This document shows positions 25,801 through 37,761 of a stretch of DNA of 64,000 nt, in pieces. The notes under the pieces are model-generated. The model searched no databases. It was given only the letters and a program-made list of their open reading frames with translations, and was not told the origin of the DNA. The translations under genes were made by a program, and so were the position numbers. How positions within the stretch are numbered: the first letter of the stretch is position 1; the number at the start of each line of letters is the position of its first letter. The DNA comes from Owenia fusiformis (taxonomy: Eukaryota; Annelida; Polychaeta; Sabellida; Oweniidae), in the NCBI GenBank assembly GCA_903813345.2, contig CAIIXF020000007.1, forward strand, positions 37,782,759-37,846,758. Reading direction: 5' to 3'.

Positions 25801-28800
25801 TCGCTGATATTGAGAAATCTGAGGTTGAAGTTTAGGTCTTCATAACTTTTGAGTAGTAATTTTTAAAAACTTATTGTTTCGTATAGGTACCCATGTGTAT
25901 GTGTAGGCCTTGCAAAGCAAAAATCACTGATTGGTTCCCAATATTCAGGGATCACAGCGCAGCTCTGCCAACGATGCAGCTCACGTTTGCCTTTGGCTTC
26001 GGCTGCCAACGATGCAGCCCACGTTTGCTGCCAACGATGTAGCTTTCGTGTGCCTACGGCTTCCGTTCAATGTGTTATTGGAGGTAGACTTGCATACTTG
26101 TACTCCCCGACCACAAGTACACATATGCAGTTGGTCGCTTCAATTCTCCAATCTAGCTTGTACCCAAGACTTCGTCCATCATATCAAGCGACACGTCGCG
26201 GGATCACACAAGCTCTCAATCAAGTAATCCAATCAACCAAAAATTCAATCAATCAATCAATCAATCAAAAGAACATATATGAATTTGAAATCAAGATAGA
26301 TAGCTTGGTGAGGTGGATTGCCCTAACTACTGTATATTATTAATGTATAATCACATGACTTTCTTTCAGGGAACCCCAAGCCAAACTTGAGTAAATAAAT
26401 GTAATATAATTTAATTCCTGTGTTGTTGTGAATCATAAATGTTTGACTTATACTTTAAGTATAAGTCGGGTTTATGATTGACAACAGTATCCACCCCTCA
26501 AGGCATATATCATGTGCAACGAACCGGTTGGCTAATTCTTATGTTATTGTAACACTAACCATTGCTTGATTCATTTTAAGGTGCGCTTTGCGATAGCAAC
26601 ATCCCAAAGTCACCTTGTTAAACAAGTTATCCGCCATCCACCCCACCGCACACCAATTCTTCTGAACGCCATTTATCTTAAGAGATAGGCCTATTGGCCG
26701 ATATTTAGGTTTAGATCAGTACAAGACATGTTTGTTTGCCGATTGTGCATCTTGTGATTATCATCATTTCACTATTCAAAGATGTACATGGGTTCCAACA
26801 ATGCATTGGTGCGTTCCCAATATTCAGGGATCACAGCGCAGCTCTGCCAACGATGCAGCTCACGTTTGCCTTTGGCTTCGGCTGCCAACGATGCAGCCCA
26901 CGTTTGCTGCCAACGATGTAGCTTTCGTGTGCCTACGGCTTCCGTTCAATGTGTTATTGGAGGTAGACTTGCATACTTGTACTCCCCGACCACAAGTACA
27001 CATATGCAGTTGGTCGCTTCAATTCTCCAATCTAGCTTGTACCCAAGACTTCGTCCATCATATCAAGCGACACGTCGCGGGATCACACAAGCTCTCAATC
27101 AAGTAATCCAATCAACCAAAAATTCAATCAATCAATCAATCAATCAAAAGAACATATATGAATTTGAAATCAAGATAGATAGCTTGGTGAGGTGGATTGC
27201 CCTAACTACTGTATATTATTAATGTATAATCACATGACTTTCTTTCAGGGAACCCCAAGCCAAACTTGAGTAAATAAATGTAATATAATTTAATTCCTGT
27301 GTTGTTGTGAATCATAAAACACTTTTTGTTTGTTTTTGAAATATCAAAATAACCCTGAAAACTGAATTTTTATTCACTTCCATTTATTATTGTCTCGTAT
27401 ACCATTATTCTGCCCATCTAATTATAAAGAATATGGCTTGTGTTCCATTTTGACTGATAAGGTACCGGATGAGCTTGGTCCATGTTTTTGCTTACAGTAC
27501 AGTATTTCTAATTATGTTAATTATGTGAAGTAAATCATTTCTCATTGATTTTGAAAATGATAGGGTCTAGCTTTTCAGCATCTGCGAATTATTGCCATTT
27601 ATACCCCCTGGCTACTTTTATGAGGGGGTACAATGATAATCATCCATAATTTCTGTTATATACCTTCAATCACATTCATATTTCTCGGGATTATGTATCT
27701 ATATATAAGTAGTTGCTATGACAAGTTCGATCATGATTGGTCACGTGGTTGCCATAACAACACAACATAAATGCGAAAAATTGTAAATATTTCAGATAAA
27801 TGCACCAAATCTTTTAAAGGTACATGACAAAGGTAAAAAAGCTATAACAGGGTCAGTAATTGACTGAAAGTTGACTGAATGAACTTTTTTTGTTTTTTTT
27901 ATGTATCTGATTGGCTCTGTTGCCTACCCAAACAGATATGACAAGGTGGGCCTAAATTGTTTTTCCTCATTTTGCACTTATAACAATGTGGCACTGGATA
28001 TCTCCAAAAGGAGATGAGATCCATTAAAATGGACCTCAGAAATGAATTCCTCATGAAAAATTGAGAAAGATAGTATACTTATCCCAAAACCTGTAAAAAG
28101 TGAGTTATAACAATGTGGAAATAATGGGACGAAATGGTGCTGATAGTTCACTGATTTTTTCACCAAAATCGGATAATGTTAAAACAGGTCAGTCTGCCAT
28201 TCTTTCCGTCCCATTGGGTGGGCGATTGTTTCGCAGTTCTTTGCTGCGCATTTGCCAGGAATGGTTGAAACCAATTTGTTTTTAAGGTTATGCGCGTTTC
28301 ATTTGATTTCTCACTACCTGAAAGTTTGATTTAATTTTGATATATTGGAGATAAATGTATTAGCTTAATTTATTTTTTTTAAATACCCACCCGGAAAACC
28401 CCGGATGTTTTATTCATATTTTACCCGAAAAAATGGAAATTTGAAAACGACTGAGCCCGGATTAAACCCGGAATCTTTTTATACAATCAGACCGGAATTT
28501 CGAGACTTTTAGGTCGGGAAGTATGCCTGTATTATTCCGCTATAATAACGTACCAGCGTGTAGTTGGACACCTCTATATCCTGCTCCCATTCTTCACCAA
28601 GATTATCCAGTAGTTGATGTACCCCACTCATTACATGATACATATTAGACTCACTGTAAAATAATCGTAGTTCATGTACTTCAAAGTCGTAGTTCAAAAA
28701 TTTTATTTATATTTTACAAATAATAATTGCATATAGCATACCTGTGAAGTAGAAAAAATTTAAATCGGGATATTTTCGTTTTAAAAATCGGGAGAAGTCG

Positions 28801-31800
28801 GGATTTTTTCAAAGAAAAATCGGGAGAAAATCGGTATTTCTATAAAAGATCGGGAGAACATCGGGATTGTTTAGGATAATCGGGAGAAATCGGGAGTTTA
28901 CAATGACAATCGGGAGGAAATCGAGATTTACAAATAATAATCGGGAGAAAATCGGAATTGATTACTATAATTGGGAGAAATCGGGAGTTTATTTGAAAAC
29001 TGGCTCTAAATTGGAGCCAGTTTTGAAAAATGAGCGGTGCGTTTTTATTAAACAGAAATACAATGCATAATATTTTTGGAATTGATGAACGTGATCAAAT
29101 TCATCGATATCCATGCTTAGAATTCAATTTACCCGTATAGTTTTATAATATAATATAAACTATATTCAAAAGCCATCTTCTGCAGTACGACAGCAAGTAA
29201 GAAGCCAGTTTTAAAAGCCGGTGTAAAAGGGTGTGAGGTCCTATCAAATTATGGTCCTACTCTCCATTGATTTATATGGTGACCGAAATACAACTCTTTC
29301 CCTTATTATCTTATACACAATCAGGGCCAGTAAGGGCCGTTTAGAAAGGGGACCATAATCCCCAGGGGACCATAATTTCTTTCACACCGGCTTTTTGGTG
29401 ACTCCAGAAGCCGGCTTCTTTTGTCCTTCAGAAGCCGGTTTTTAAAAGCCGGCTTCTTGTTGACTGTAGAAGCCGGCTTCTGTAGTACGTAAGAAGCAAG
29501 TTTGTAAAAGCCGGCTTCTTGGTGACTCCAGAAGCCGGCTTCTGTTGTCCTTCAGAAGCCGGCTTTTAAAAGCCGGCTTCTAGGTGACTCCAGAAGCCGG
29601 CTTCTGTAGTACGTAAGAAGCCAGTTTGTAAAAGCGGTTTTTGCCTTCGAGTACTTCTGGGTTAACTGACAGAAACTATCATTTTGACATTTCCCCATTG
29701 TCAAAAATATGCTTTAACAAATGTCGCCCGTCTCTTTTTATCTGAGCCCCCTATGCTATTAAATCATATCAAAAATGGCCGTTTTGTATTCAATGTGCTC
29801 TATACTTACCTGGATTCCAATGTGAATACTTACTAGAAAATCGTATACGTTGCCGTTTAAAATGTGAAGATTAGGGGTCAGAAAATTATAATCTTGATTT
29901 TCAAGAAGTTATGGATAAGGAAATCATTAACGTGATCATAGTTTCCACAGTCAATGAGTGTCTGAGCATTTTCATGTTTTATCAACTTAATGTATGGTAG
30001 GGGTGTTCCTGGTTGATCACTATTTCTAACTAAATTGACTTTACTTTGTTTGAATATAATACATCCAGCGGGAGGGCATTTACACTCCCCTCCATAAGTG
30101 TGGCAACCTTTGCTCCCCCATTGAACTACGTATTAAAGCCTCTTTACCTTTGAATTTTTATTTACTTAACCTGCGGTGAAAATACTCATTCTATTGATAG
30201 AAACGTTATTTGACTTTATTTCCAATTCCTCCAAATTTTCTCAATTTTTTTCCTCAATTACAATAGGTCGAAAATTGATGATAAATTTGATGAATTTTTT
30301 AAAATCGTCATTCCCATGTAAACCAATGGGAAATGGTGGGTTTGGGGCAAATCAGGATATCTAATCAGTAAAAGAGTCAGCAAAAAATGTGTTTATATAG
30401 AATATTGAATTGTCTAACTTTTTTGTAAACTAAGTGTTTAGTTTACTTGATGAATACTAAAGTTACAGAGCTTCAAAGTCTTGAGTTTTGAAAATCATTT
30501 TTCGCCTCCTGTGTTATTTCAATGGGAGAGGTTTTTTGAAAAACAATTTTGACTTTAAAGCCCTATAACTTTGTTGAACCTGAAGAAACGTATCAATTTT
30601 TGGTTGAATAAAGTTAGCAAACTCAATTGCCTACTCAACTTGTATTTTTGCAAGGACTCAGATGGATGGATATTCTGTCATATGACTTGCGGCAAACCTA
30701 CCATTTCCCATTTTTTAAAAATTCATCAAATTTATCATCAATTTTCGACCTATTGTTATTGAGGAAAAAATTGAGAAAATTTGGAGGTATTGGAATTAAA
30801 GTCAAATTACGTTTCCATCAATAGTATAAGTATTTTCATCGCAGGTTAAGTAAATAAAAATTCAAAGGTAAAGAGGCTTTAACACGTAGTTCAATGGGGG
30901 AAAAAAGGTTGCCAAACTTATGGAGGGGAGTGTATATCCCATGTTGTAAAGTCACAAAACGTGAAATATATTTTCTTGTGTTGAGCAGATTATAATATTT
31001 TCTTTTACTGGACATACTAGTATGTCTTGATTTTTCAGATTGATTTGTCAACTACCTACTGTACACGCATCTGAGTAATTGGTCGGAATTTTTCAAACCC
31101 AGAACGTTCGATTTATTTTCGGTCTAGAATACTGTTGCTAAAAGAAGATGAGAGTTTTTTTAGTTTTCGTAATTTTGTATGTAAGCTACTGTATTTTGTT
31201 TTATCACAAAACCTGTCGCATACTCTCATTTTTTGCGAGGCCATCTCATTAACAAATCGGGAGTTTTGAACGAAAATCGAGAGGGTACCATTTAAAAATC
31301 TGGAGTTTTTACTGAAAATAGGGATCTCTCGTTAACAAATCGGGAGTCTTGAACACAAAATCGGGATATTTTATTAAAAGAAATTGGGATAATTTACGAA
31401 AAATATGAATATTTTCTAAAAATCGGGATATTTTACAAAAAATCTGAATATCTCCGGGATAAAAATCGGGATTTTTTGGAAATCGGGATTTTGAAAAATA
31501 AATCGGAATGAGCAATAAAAAATCGGGATTTCTCTTTATAGTTCGAAAATTTTTCTCAAACCTTAGTTTTTAATTGATATGAAAATGCATAAACAAGACA
31601 CCTATGAAATAAAAATAAATGGCTTGCAGTCTTGCACATTTTCATATCTTTCTGTGAATTAATTTTGTAATTTACATTTATGTGGATAATATCCCCAAAT
31701 CCCCAATAGGAAATTTCAACTCCATGTGTATATTGTGTTAACTGATTTTTTGAAATGGAACAATTATGAAAATCAAACGGAACTTCACACATTTCAAAAA

Positions 31801-32082
31801 CAAATTTTTAATTTTCTTGTAAAAAATAGAACTGTTTGATCTCTAGCATGGGGAAGCATTATCTTAGAGAAACGTACACATAGAAAAAATATCACCTTGA
31901 ATATACTGTATGTTTACGGTACCTTTCTCTAAAGCAATGTGCCGAACTAAGCGCCCATTGAGGATGGATGAGAACTGCGGAACAAACATGCAGCGAATTG
32001 ACCAGGAATACTTCCTCTTGTAGAGATAATAGGTGAGGATACTTTCCCACGGATGGTTCACGTCCATTTTTAATGGCGTATA
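22678..32082 (-). CDS. Trypsin-fold serine protease homologue (catalytic Ser to Gly), five exons found, 5' end missing
   Basis: Minus-strand exons 32082-31896, 28653-28554, 23882-23714, 23407-23265 and 22848-22678 join with matching phases (2, 0, 1, 0) into about 256 residues of an S1 domain. Seen: the N-terminal IKNGREPSVGKYPHLLSLQ in place of IVGG; LSSAHCF with the catalytic His; NNHDIAIIRLA with the Asp; VGWGDG; the CxGD box; and a C-terminal FTRITYYRDWI. The serine box reads GDGGSPL, not GDSGGPL, so Ser195 is Gly. Such homologues are usually secreted, non-catalytic regulators or binding proteins in invertebrates (family knowledge). The upstream exon with start and signal peptide was not located; its donor must be phase 1. 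Confidence 0.88.
23265..23407 (-). CDS. Serine-protease homologue, exon between WGDG and the serine box
   Basis: Too short for a simple frame search; found by phase. TTATTATCAG acceptor, phase-1 entry. It encodes NGATGLIHEGYSAP, then SQQCDQQW and CTGGDNTTAYPCS, with donor TCA|GTAATT in phase 0. The cysteine spacing before the serine box fits S1 proteases. Confidence 0.82.
23714..23882 (-). CDS. Serine-protease homologue, catalytic Asp exon
   Basis: Acceptor TGTTATAG, phase-0 entry. It encodes HKDYIGGGANNHDIAIIRL and ends VGWGDG before donor GGAG|GTACGA. The Asp of the triad is intact. Confidence 0.9.
24265..24440 (+). repeat. Partial copy of the AGGTTGCCAA fold-back repeat
   Basis: CGCAGGTTAAGTAAATAAAA, TTTAACACGTAGTTCAATGG and AAGGTTGCCAAG match the right arm of the fold-back element at 30068-30942. 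It lies in the region upstream of the Asp exon, within the intron 23883-28553. Confidence 0.75.
24931..25390. mobile_element. Palindromic MITE, TIR GGTGATCC, copy 1
   Basis: The outer ~120 bases of each end are inverted repeats: ACGCTGGTTACCG, AACAAAATGTC, ACGATTTTTC, TTATTTCACGCGTTGTAGGC and their complements. The centre includes GGTAAGGGTTAAAAG. Much of a second copy lies at 60975-62254. It is within the protease-homologue intron. Confidence 0.88.
25934..26439. repeat. 506-bp direct repeat, copy 1
   Basis: Matches 26813-27318 base for base where compared; offset 879. It contains three partial repeats of CCAACGATGCAGC, a CAATCAATCAAT microsatellite, and ends TTGTGAATCATAAA. Long frames cross it in two phases and recur unchanged in copy 2, but the composition and (CAAT)n tail argue against a gene. 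Confidence 0.9.
26813..27318. repeat. 506-bp direct repeat, copy 2
   Basis: Second copy of 25934-26439, separated by 373 bases (26440-26812) that start with a small palindrome, GACTTATACTTTAAGTATAAGTC in broken form. It is either a tandem duplication of 1.6 units or the termini of an unknown element. Confidence 0.9.
27319..28380. other. Intron of the protease homologue, no feature seen
   Basis: AT-rich intron sequence; no exon, RNA gene or repeat boundary was supported. Confidence 0.55.
28554..28653 (-). CDS. Serine-protease homologue, exon between His and Asp exons
   Basis: A 100-base exon: acceptor TTATTTTACAG, phase-2 entry. It encodes ESNMYHVMSGVHQLLDNLG and ends EVSNYTL before donor CTG|GTACGT. 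The V-x-x-GVH-x-L block matches the VxLGEHxL segment of S1 proteases. Confidence 0.85.
28755..28995. repeat. Degenerate array with core AATCGGGAGAAA
   Basis: About ten irregular units of 20-30 bases, each holding TCGGGA. A similar but reversed-looking array lies at 31250-31545 in the same intron. It ends in a perfect 11-bp hairpin, AAAACTGGCTC/GAGCCAGTTTT. Confidence 0.8.
29180..29635. repeat. Minisatellite with palindromic core AGAAGCCGGCTTCT
   Basis: Repeated self-complementary 14-mer cores separated by GGTGACTCC, TTGTCCTTC, GTAGTACGT or TTTAAAA linkers. Cores become regular from about 29390. It is intronic to the protease homologue. Confidence 0.88.
30068..30942. mobile_element. Fold-back element, ~260-bp inverted arms
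   Basis: Left arm (CACTCCCCTCCATAAG, GGCAACCTTTGCTC, CCATTGAACTACGT, ACTTAACCTGCGGTGAAAAT) is the reverse complement of the right arm (30720-30942). Partial copies lie at 24265-24440 and 43870-45360. No protein-coding content. Confidence 0.9.
31250..31545. repeat. Degenerate array with core AAATCGGGATTTT
   Basis: About twelve irregular units with (A)nTCGGGA(T)n cores, related to 28755-28995. Confidence 0.8.
31896..32082 (-). CDS. Serine-protease homologue, catalytic His exon
   Basis: Acceptor GAACATTTTAG, phase-1 entry. It encodes YAIKNGREPSVGKYPHLLSL and HPQWALSSAHCF, and ends at TTCAAG|GTGATA in phase 2. The His of the triad is present, as is the CSAVLIHPQW lead-in. Confidence 0.88.
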
Positions 32083-32247
32083 CTAAAATGTTCAAACCAA
32101 AGTATGGGGAAGAAAAACGTCCACATCCATATTTTGAGAAGTAACACGTTACAGTTACAGTTACAAATGACAGTTACAAGTTTCAAAAATATTTTTGTGG
32201 AATATGCAAGAATCAATTTTGCAATTCTTTCTAAAATAGTCTATATT

Positions 32248-32852
32248 GTTACGCGGTAAACACGATACAAAAATATGTCATATTCCGCAACGAATATGGC
32301 ATATTGATTTGCAGTGTATGACAGATTCACCTGAGGTATATGACATACAAGCTAACCAATGAGAACGTGATACGGAAGTACGCAATCGTCAATTGCATAG
32401 ATTGAACGAACAAGTAAAATGTTATTAATTATTATAATGATTACTGAATCAACAGTACTGTGTATCGAATATATTAACTTAGCAGAAGTATCAGTCACCA
32501 ATCTCGCGTAATAAACTCACTCAATCAATCCAGGATTCATATATTAGTACTCGACGCACTAACTATATTCATTGGTAATCTAGCGTAGTTTTACATTTAG
32601 AGTCGATTCTCGTAACCAATCAAATCAAGGCTTTTTGAATCACGTTTTCACCTGCGGTATATGTCATATTTATCTGCGGTTTATGGCATATTCCGCAAAT
32701 CAGTATGACATATTCCGCAGGTGAGTATCGGCTATTCAATGAAATCAATGTATCGCATATTCATTGCGGAATATCGCATACTCACCTGCGGAATATGCCA
32801 TATACCGCAGGTGAGTATGGCATATTCACCCGTATCACAAATACCGCGCAAC
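32248..32852. mobile_element. Fold-back MITE, end GTTACGCGGTAAAC, full copy
   Basis: Starts GTTACGCGGTAAACACGATA and ends TACCGCGCAAC in inverted sense. Both arms are filled with ATATGGCATATTCCGC-type boxes (CCGCAGGTGAGTATGGCATA). Partial copies lie at 33280-33485 and 50950-51068. Confidence 0.75.
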
Positions 32853-33279
32853 CATGAATGTATATACTTCGTAACATAATGATCAATTAGCATCAATAGT
32901 TATCATGATTTGTCTAAATATAATTACATTTGGTTAAATTTATACGGTACCTACCCTATTTCAGAAGTATATTTAAATAGCTATACGAATAAGATTCAAT
33001 TTTCTCTTTACCAAGGACTAAATGTATTTATAGTAACTGGATTATTCCTAAAACTTCCAAAAATCATAAATAAAGTGCAAACAGTAGATTAATACCATAG
33101 GTTACATATGTAGTCTCTCCAAAATGATATTACTTGTAGATAAAGTATAGTACCATACCCCATTTTTATAAAATGATGAATTTCAAGAAAAAGTAACAGG
33201 CTGGTTTATCTCTAGATGCTCACATGTGATAAATTGTGCGTAATGATCAATTAGCATCCATATGTATCATGCTTGATGT
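32853..33279. other. Intergenic stretch, no gene seen
   Basis: Expected to hold the missing first exon of the protease homologue or promoter sequence, but I could not support one. Confidence 0.4.
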
Positions 33280-33485
33280 CACGCGGTAAACTCGATCAAA
33301 ATATATGTCTAATACGCGACAAATATGGCATTTTCACTTGCGGTGTATGACAGATTCACCTGCGGTATATGGCATACCCACTTACCAATGAGAACGAGAT
33401 ACGGAAGTACGCTAATGTCAATTACATTGAATGAGGGCAAAGGGCAAAAGTTTATAATATATCATACTGGTTACTGAATCAACAG
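33280..33485 (+). repeat. Partial 5' copy of the GTTACGCGGTAAAC element
   Basis: Aligns with 32248-32455 through CACCTGCGGTATATGGCATA, CCAATGAGAACGAGATACGG and GGTTACTGAATCAACAG; the right half is missing. Confidence 0.75.
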
Positions 33486-35584
33486 GCCCGTGCGTTGGAT
33501 GTATAGAGGTTATCTAATGGGAGGGATGGAATATGAATTTTATTCGAAGGGAAAATATGATATTGGTCAGGAAAATATCATATTGATGTCACGGTATTTG
33601 CTTAGCAACCACCTATCAATTGTTAAAACAAACATCCCTTGATGAAATTTTAATGCCATACATGTACACAAAAAAAGTCCACAAAAAGTATACCCAACTT
33701 CAAATCAAAATTGCTAGAATCCTAGGCAGTTTTTATAAAATACAAAGGTAGTAGTAAAAAGCCTGATTTATTCTCCATCAAATGGTACCAAGATCATTAT
33801 GTAACTGTCATGTATGACCGAGCAATCTTGACCATTGTGAGAGGTGGTAAAATTAGCACCATGCCAAGTTTCCTCCCTGTGTGGCAATTGATGTGTAATG
33901 TGATTAAATATCTCGATTCCTTTTTAAGATAGGCTAACGAAATTAGGATTTCAAGGGAAACATCGTAGTGCTTTTTGAAGATTGCTCGCAACATTTGCCC
34001 AATCTAGTCTTTGCAGTCAATGTCAGTCAAATCATTTTGTAATTAAAATCATTTAGAACACGTATACGTAAAATACGTTATTCAATATCAAGTGTTTTGA
34101 TGTAAGAGAAATCTTGAAGGAAATGCTTTTTGGTGTGGTTTTAGATAAAAGTTTGTTTTCATAGTTCTACTTACCTACAAAGATCGAATTAAACAGAAAA
34201 CACTGACATACATACTGTATATTCATTTTGATATCTTAAAAAATAATGAAAGTTACTTGCTGTGCTTTTATGATAAGTCAACCTTATGGGAAAATGGAGT
34301 CTAAAACCTTCTGTTTTTTATCACCTTGAGCAAACGAGAGCTTCAAAGTCCCTTTGCTAAATTAAAAATATAGAACACAATTAGTCCCAATGTCCAATAT
34401 ACCATTTGAAAGGTAAGCTTGTCAGCTTTAAACTCTTGGTCTGATAGTATATGTTCACTATTCGACCATTTCCTTACAAGACGATAATTAAGTGAATTGC
34501 AATTTTATTTTAAATCATTATCACTCTAGTAGAATGAAGGGGTCTATGAATAGAAAAATTAAGATTCAAACAATGTAAATGTTGCACATTTAAAATTGCC
34601 AAACAAAATAAATGAAAACATGTCAATTTTCAAAATGTATATGCTCCTTATTTTGATTAGGCCTTCAACCATGCAGGCGAAACGGATATGTTTTAGCAAT
34701 TAAGCAAAACAAAATACCGTTATGGTTCTAATAGAATGATGGGCTTACTGTTGTCAGGCTATTCCGGTGTGAATCAGATCTAGCGAGCAGCCCAACAAAA
34801 AATTGTTTCAATTTCAGAATATTTCTGACTCATGTCATTCCTTGGCATGTCTATTTTCTAAAAATCCCCAAATTGCACACTTTATTTCAGGAAAACTAAA
34901 GGTTTTTACAATAATGCATTATTTTTCTATAAGAATGGTTACCATTCTTATTATTTTGGAGAATCTACATATTTTTCACCCATTTTTGCACTTTGAATCC
35001 ATAACTTCATTAGTTTATAACATATTGTGAATCTTTTGGAAGATATTGTATTTGAGGTTGCAAAGACTAGATTGGTAGGTCAATTGTACATATTGCTTGT
35101 AATTTTGTCACCCCTACATATCTGATTCTGCCTTTAAAGACTTGTGTAACTGATAAGTACATGTAGGTCAGTATTACATAATCATGAACTGAATAAGTCT
35201 GATGATACAATTTGTCAGAAAGCACTAAAACTTGTTTGAAACTGCAAAGGTTTATACACTCTATTCAACACTGTTTAGAAATAAAATAACTATCACTATA
35301 AGTAACTGTGAGCCAATCATAAGAGAGATTTCGCATATAAGTGAAAGTACAACTTATACGTATACTTTTAAGGGTCATGTCAAACTATTATATTTATTAA
35401 AATCAATTTTAAATTGTACTTAAAGTGCTATGGAAGTTAACAGGAAATTACAAAACAAAAAATATCAAAACCATGCTGGATTTTGAAAAAATTTTGAACC
35501 AAGATAACAGAGTTCTCTTTGGACCTCCAGTCAGTATAACTAGTTCGACATATCATTTACATGACTGGGAACACAATGAAAATG
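33486..35584. other. Intergenic stretch, no gene seen
   Basis: No supported exon or repeat. Some overlap in wording with 13800-14060 (AACAAAATATTGTTTCAATTT and flanks, reversed) suggests a diverged dispersed repeat near 34640-35130. Confidence 0.45.
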
Positions 35585-35667
35585 GTAAAATATATGGAAC
35601 ATCCTTCGCGTTTTGAATAATAAGAATACACATAAGAAGTGATTTCGCTACCCGAAACCAGCGGAAA

Positions 35668-36598
35668 ATGGATAAATTTACCTGTCTAAGACTTCTTGTC
35701 GCTTTGGTATGCATCGTTAGATGTAGTTGTATAGAGGAAAATGATACAACTATAAGGTATGTGTTTCTAACTATGAGATATATGATTTTAATTGTAAAGA
35801 CTTTAAATCTGTATTTGTGTTGCATGTATAATCTTTAAATATTTTTCATTTATAATATTAAAACATTTGGCTTCAGATTTTCAGTTCGACGTCCAGTAGG
35901 AAGAAAGGTACAACTTGCACCAAAAGTGAATACATTCTTTTGGCTTTGTTATCATTTTTAATTTTTTACTTTTTGTATACAACAGGGTGTCTGTCTTCTT
36001 TAAGAATGTTGCTATTAACATTTTCATATCGTCTCTTATGGTCTCCATTATTGAGGGGCTATACTCTACCCCGGACACACCACTCTTAGGGGGGAGAAGT
36101 CTGACGTGTCGCAAAAGGGTGGCGCATTTGTTTTTTTAAGAGTATCGCGTGAAAGTAACTTTGATTCCCCGGATTATAAGAAAATATTCTAATTAAAGTT
36201 ATATATCATTTTAAAGCTGTTTCGATAAAGTTTTAAGATCAACTAGGCCTACACTCTGTTCACAATATCTGCGCGTTCTTTTTTTAAAAATAGTTTTCAC
36301 CAAAACATCTGGTAAATATCCCCTGTTGACATGTTACATTTTGAAGTATTTTTCGTCTTTAAACGCTCATAACTCAAACAATATATGACTATTATACTTA
36401 TTTTGTGTCTTGATAAAGGTATATGGAAGTTATTTCAAAGGATGAATTTTAGTAAGCGTCCCATATTGTTACGTCATAGAGTTTGAAAAATAGAATATGT
36501 TGACAGCGACCTTTTTTGCTCATTTTGTGTTACCTTTAACTTTTCAGGTGTACATTAAACAAAAAATACGAGATCAATTTTTAATAAATCATTCATGA
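35668..36598 (+). CDS. Candidate small secreted peptide gene, copy B (3 exons)
   Basis: Exons 35668-35756, 35877-35907 and 36548-36598. The signal peptide MDKFTCLRLLVALVCIVRCS has one extra codon relative to copy A. The microexon sequence (FSVRRPVGRK) is identical, and the last exon differs by L to F. The 56-residue frame, three exons and all splice sites survive in both copies although the first intervening intron positions carry substitutions. It converges on the minus-strand gene that ends at 39019. Confidence 0.42.
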
Positions 36599-37761
36599 TT
36601 ATTTTGCTCTTAAATTTGAGTTTATTAATAAATACTAGAATAGTAGCTGATCTAGTTCGCAAAAAGTATGTGTTTTCTGTTGCATGTGGAAAAGTGGAGG
36701 ACGAAAGGTTTTCAAAATTCATTAAAATAGGGCTAATTTACGCCATTCGCCTATTTTCAAGCACAGCAACACGTATATTTATTTCAACTAAAGTATCAAT
36801 TGATTCGTTTTTATGATGCTCCTAACCCATTGTTAATACATATACGATATCAGATTTATCCGCCTTGCTGTCTCATTATTGAAACTTTTTATCAGTATTT
36901 GATCATAAAATGTAAAACTAGGGGTCGTTTTTCTTTTCATTTTATACAAAGGTACATCTAAAACGTCAAAATGTATTATATCAACCAGATTCTCTTTGCA
37001 TTTCAATGGGAAAATGAAAAATAATTTAATAAAGACTCTCTTGTCAATGATGAGTTGCATTTTTATTCAATCAGACACATTCAAAATAAATGGCGTCAGT
37101 GATGATTAGCGTGACGTATCTCCGACATAAGCCGATTATCTAAATGGGAAATTTCAGTGTCGCGGTACGCACAGTAACGTGGTATGCCGTAGATTTTGCA
37201 CTGGGGATGAACTTGGTTAATGACAATGTTGCCAACAATGTTCACTATATCGAGATATTTTCTTGCCGTGGGCTTTATACCAACACTTAATATATGCTTT
37301 TTTAGTTTTATAAATAACAGATACTTTTTCTTGTTTCGATGTTAAACTTATTCCAAAATTACACGCTGCATCTTTCATTTAAACCATTTTGCTTCGAACA
37401 ATAGATGAACTGAAAAATAAGACCATCGCCAGTCACCCCTTTAGACTGAAACGTACACCAGCCCCCCCCCCCCCCCCCCCCCCCGTTAAACTGTTTCCAA
37501 TGCAGTTACAAAACACAGGGTATGCATGACTTTGTGATTCACGTCAGTATGTTTTTTTATTTTCCTGAAATATTTTGATATCGACATCTTTATTCTCACT
37601 TTAGAATGAGATTGATAAATTTGATAATATAATTCACAGACAGGCTGTATAATCGTGTCAATGTACTTGCGTAACGGTATGTAGCCAAATAGTATTTATT
37701 GACAAAAATGTGTTACGCATAATATAGTATCAAACGTCCAATCTCTCCAGGAAATCATATA

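Noticed and set aside
26732-27222. Frames of 124 and 146 codons in two phases
   Set aside because: They follow the 506-bp repeat and its CAAT microsatellite, overlap each other, and lack any domain.
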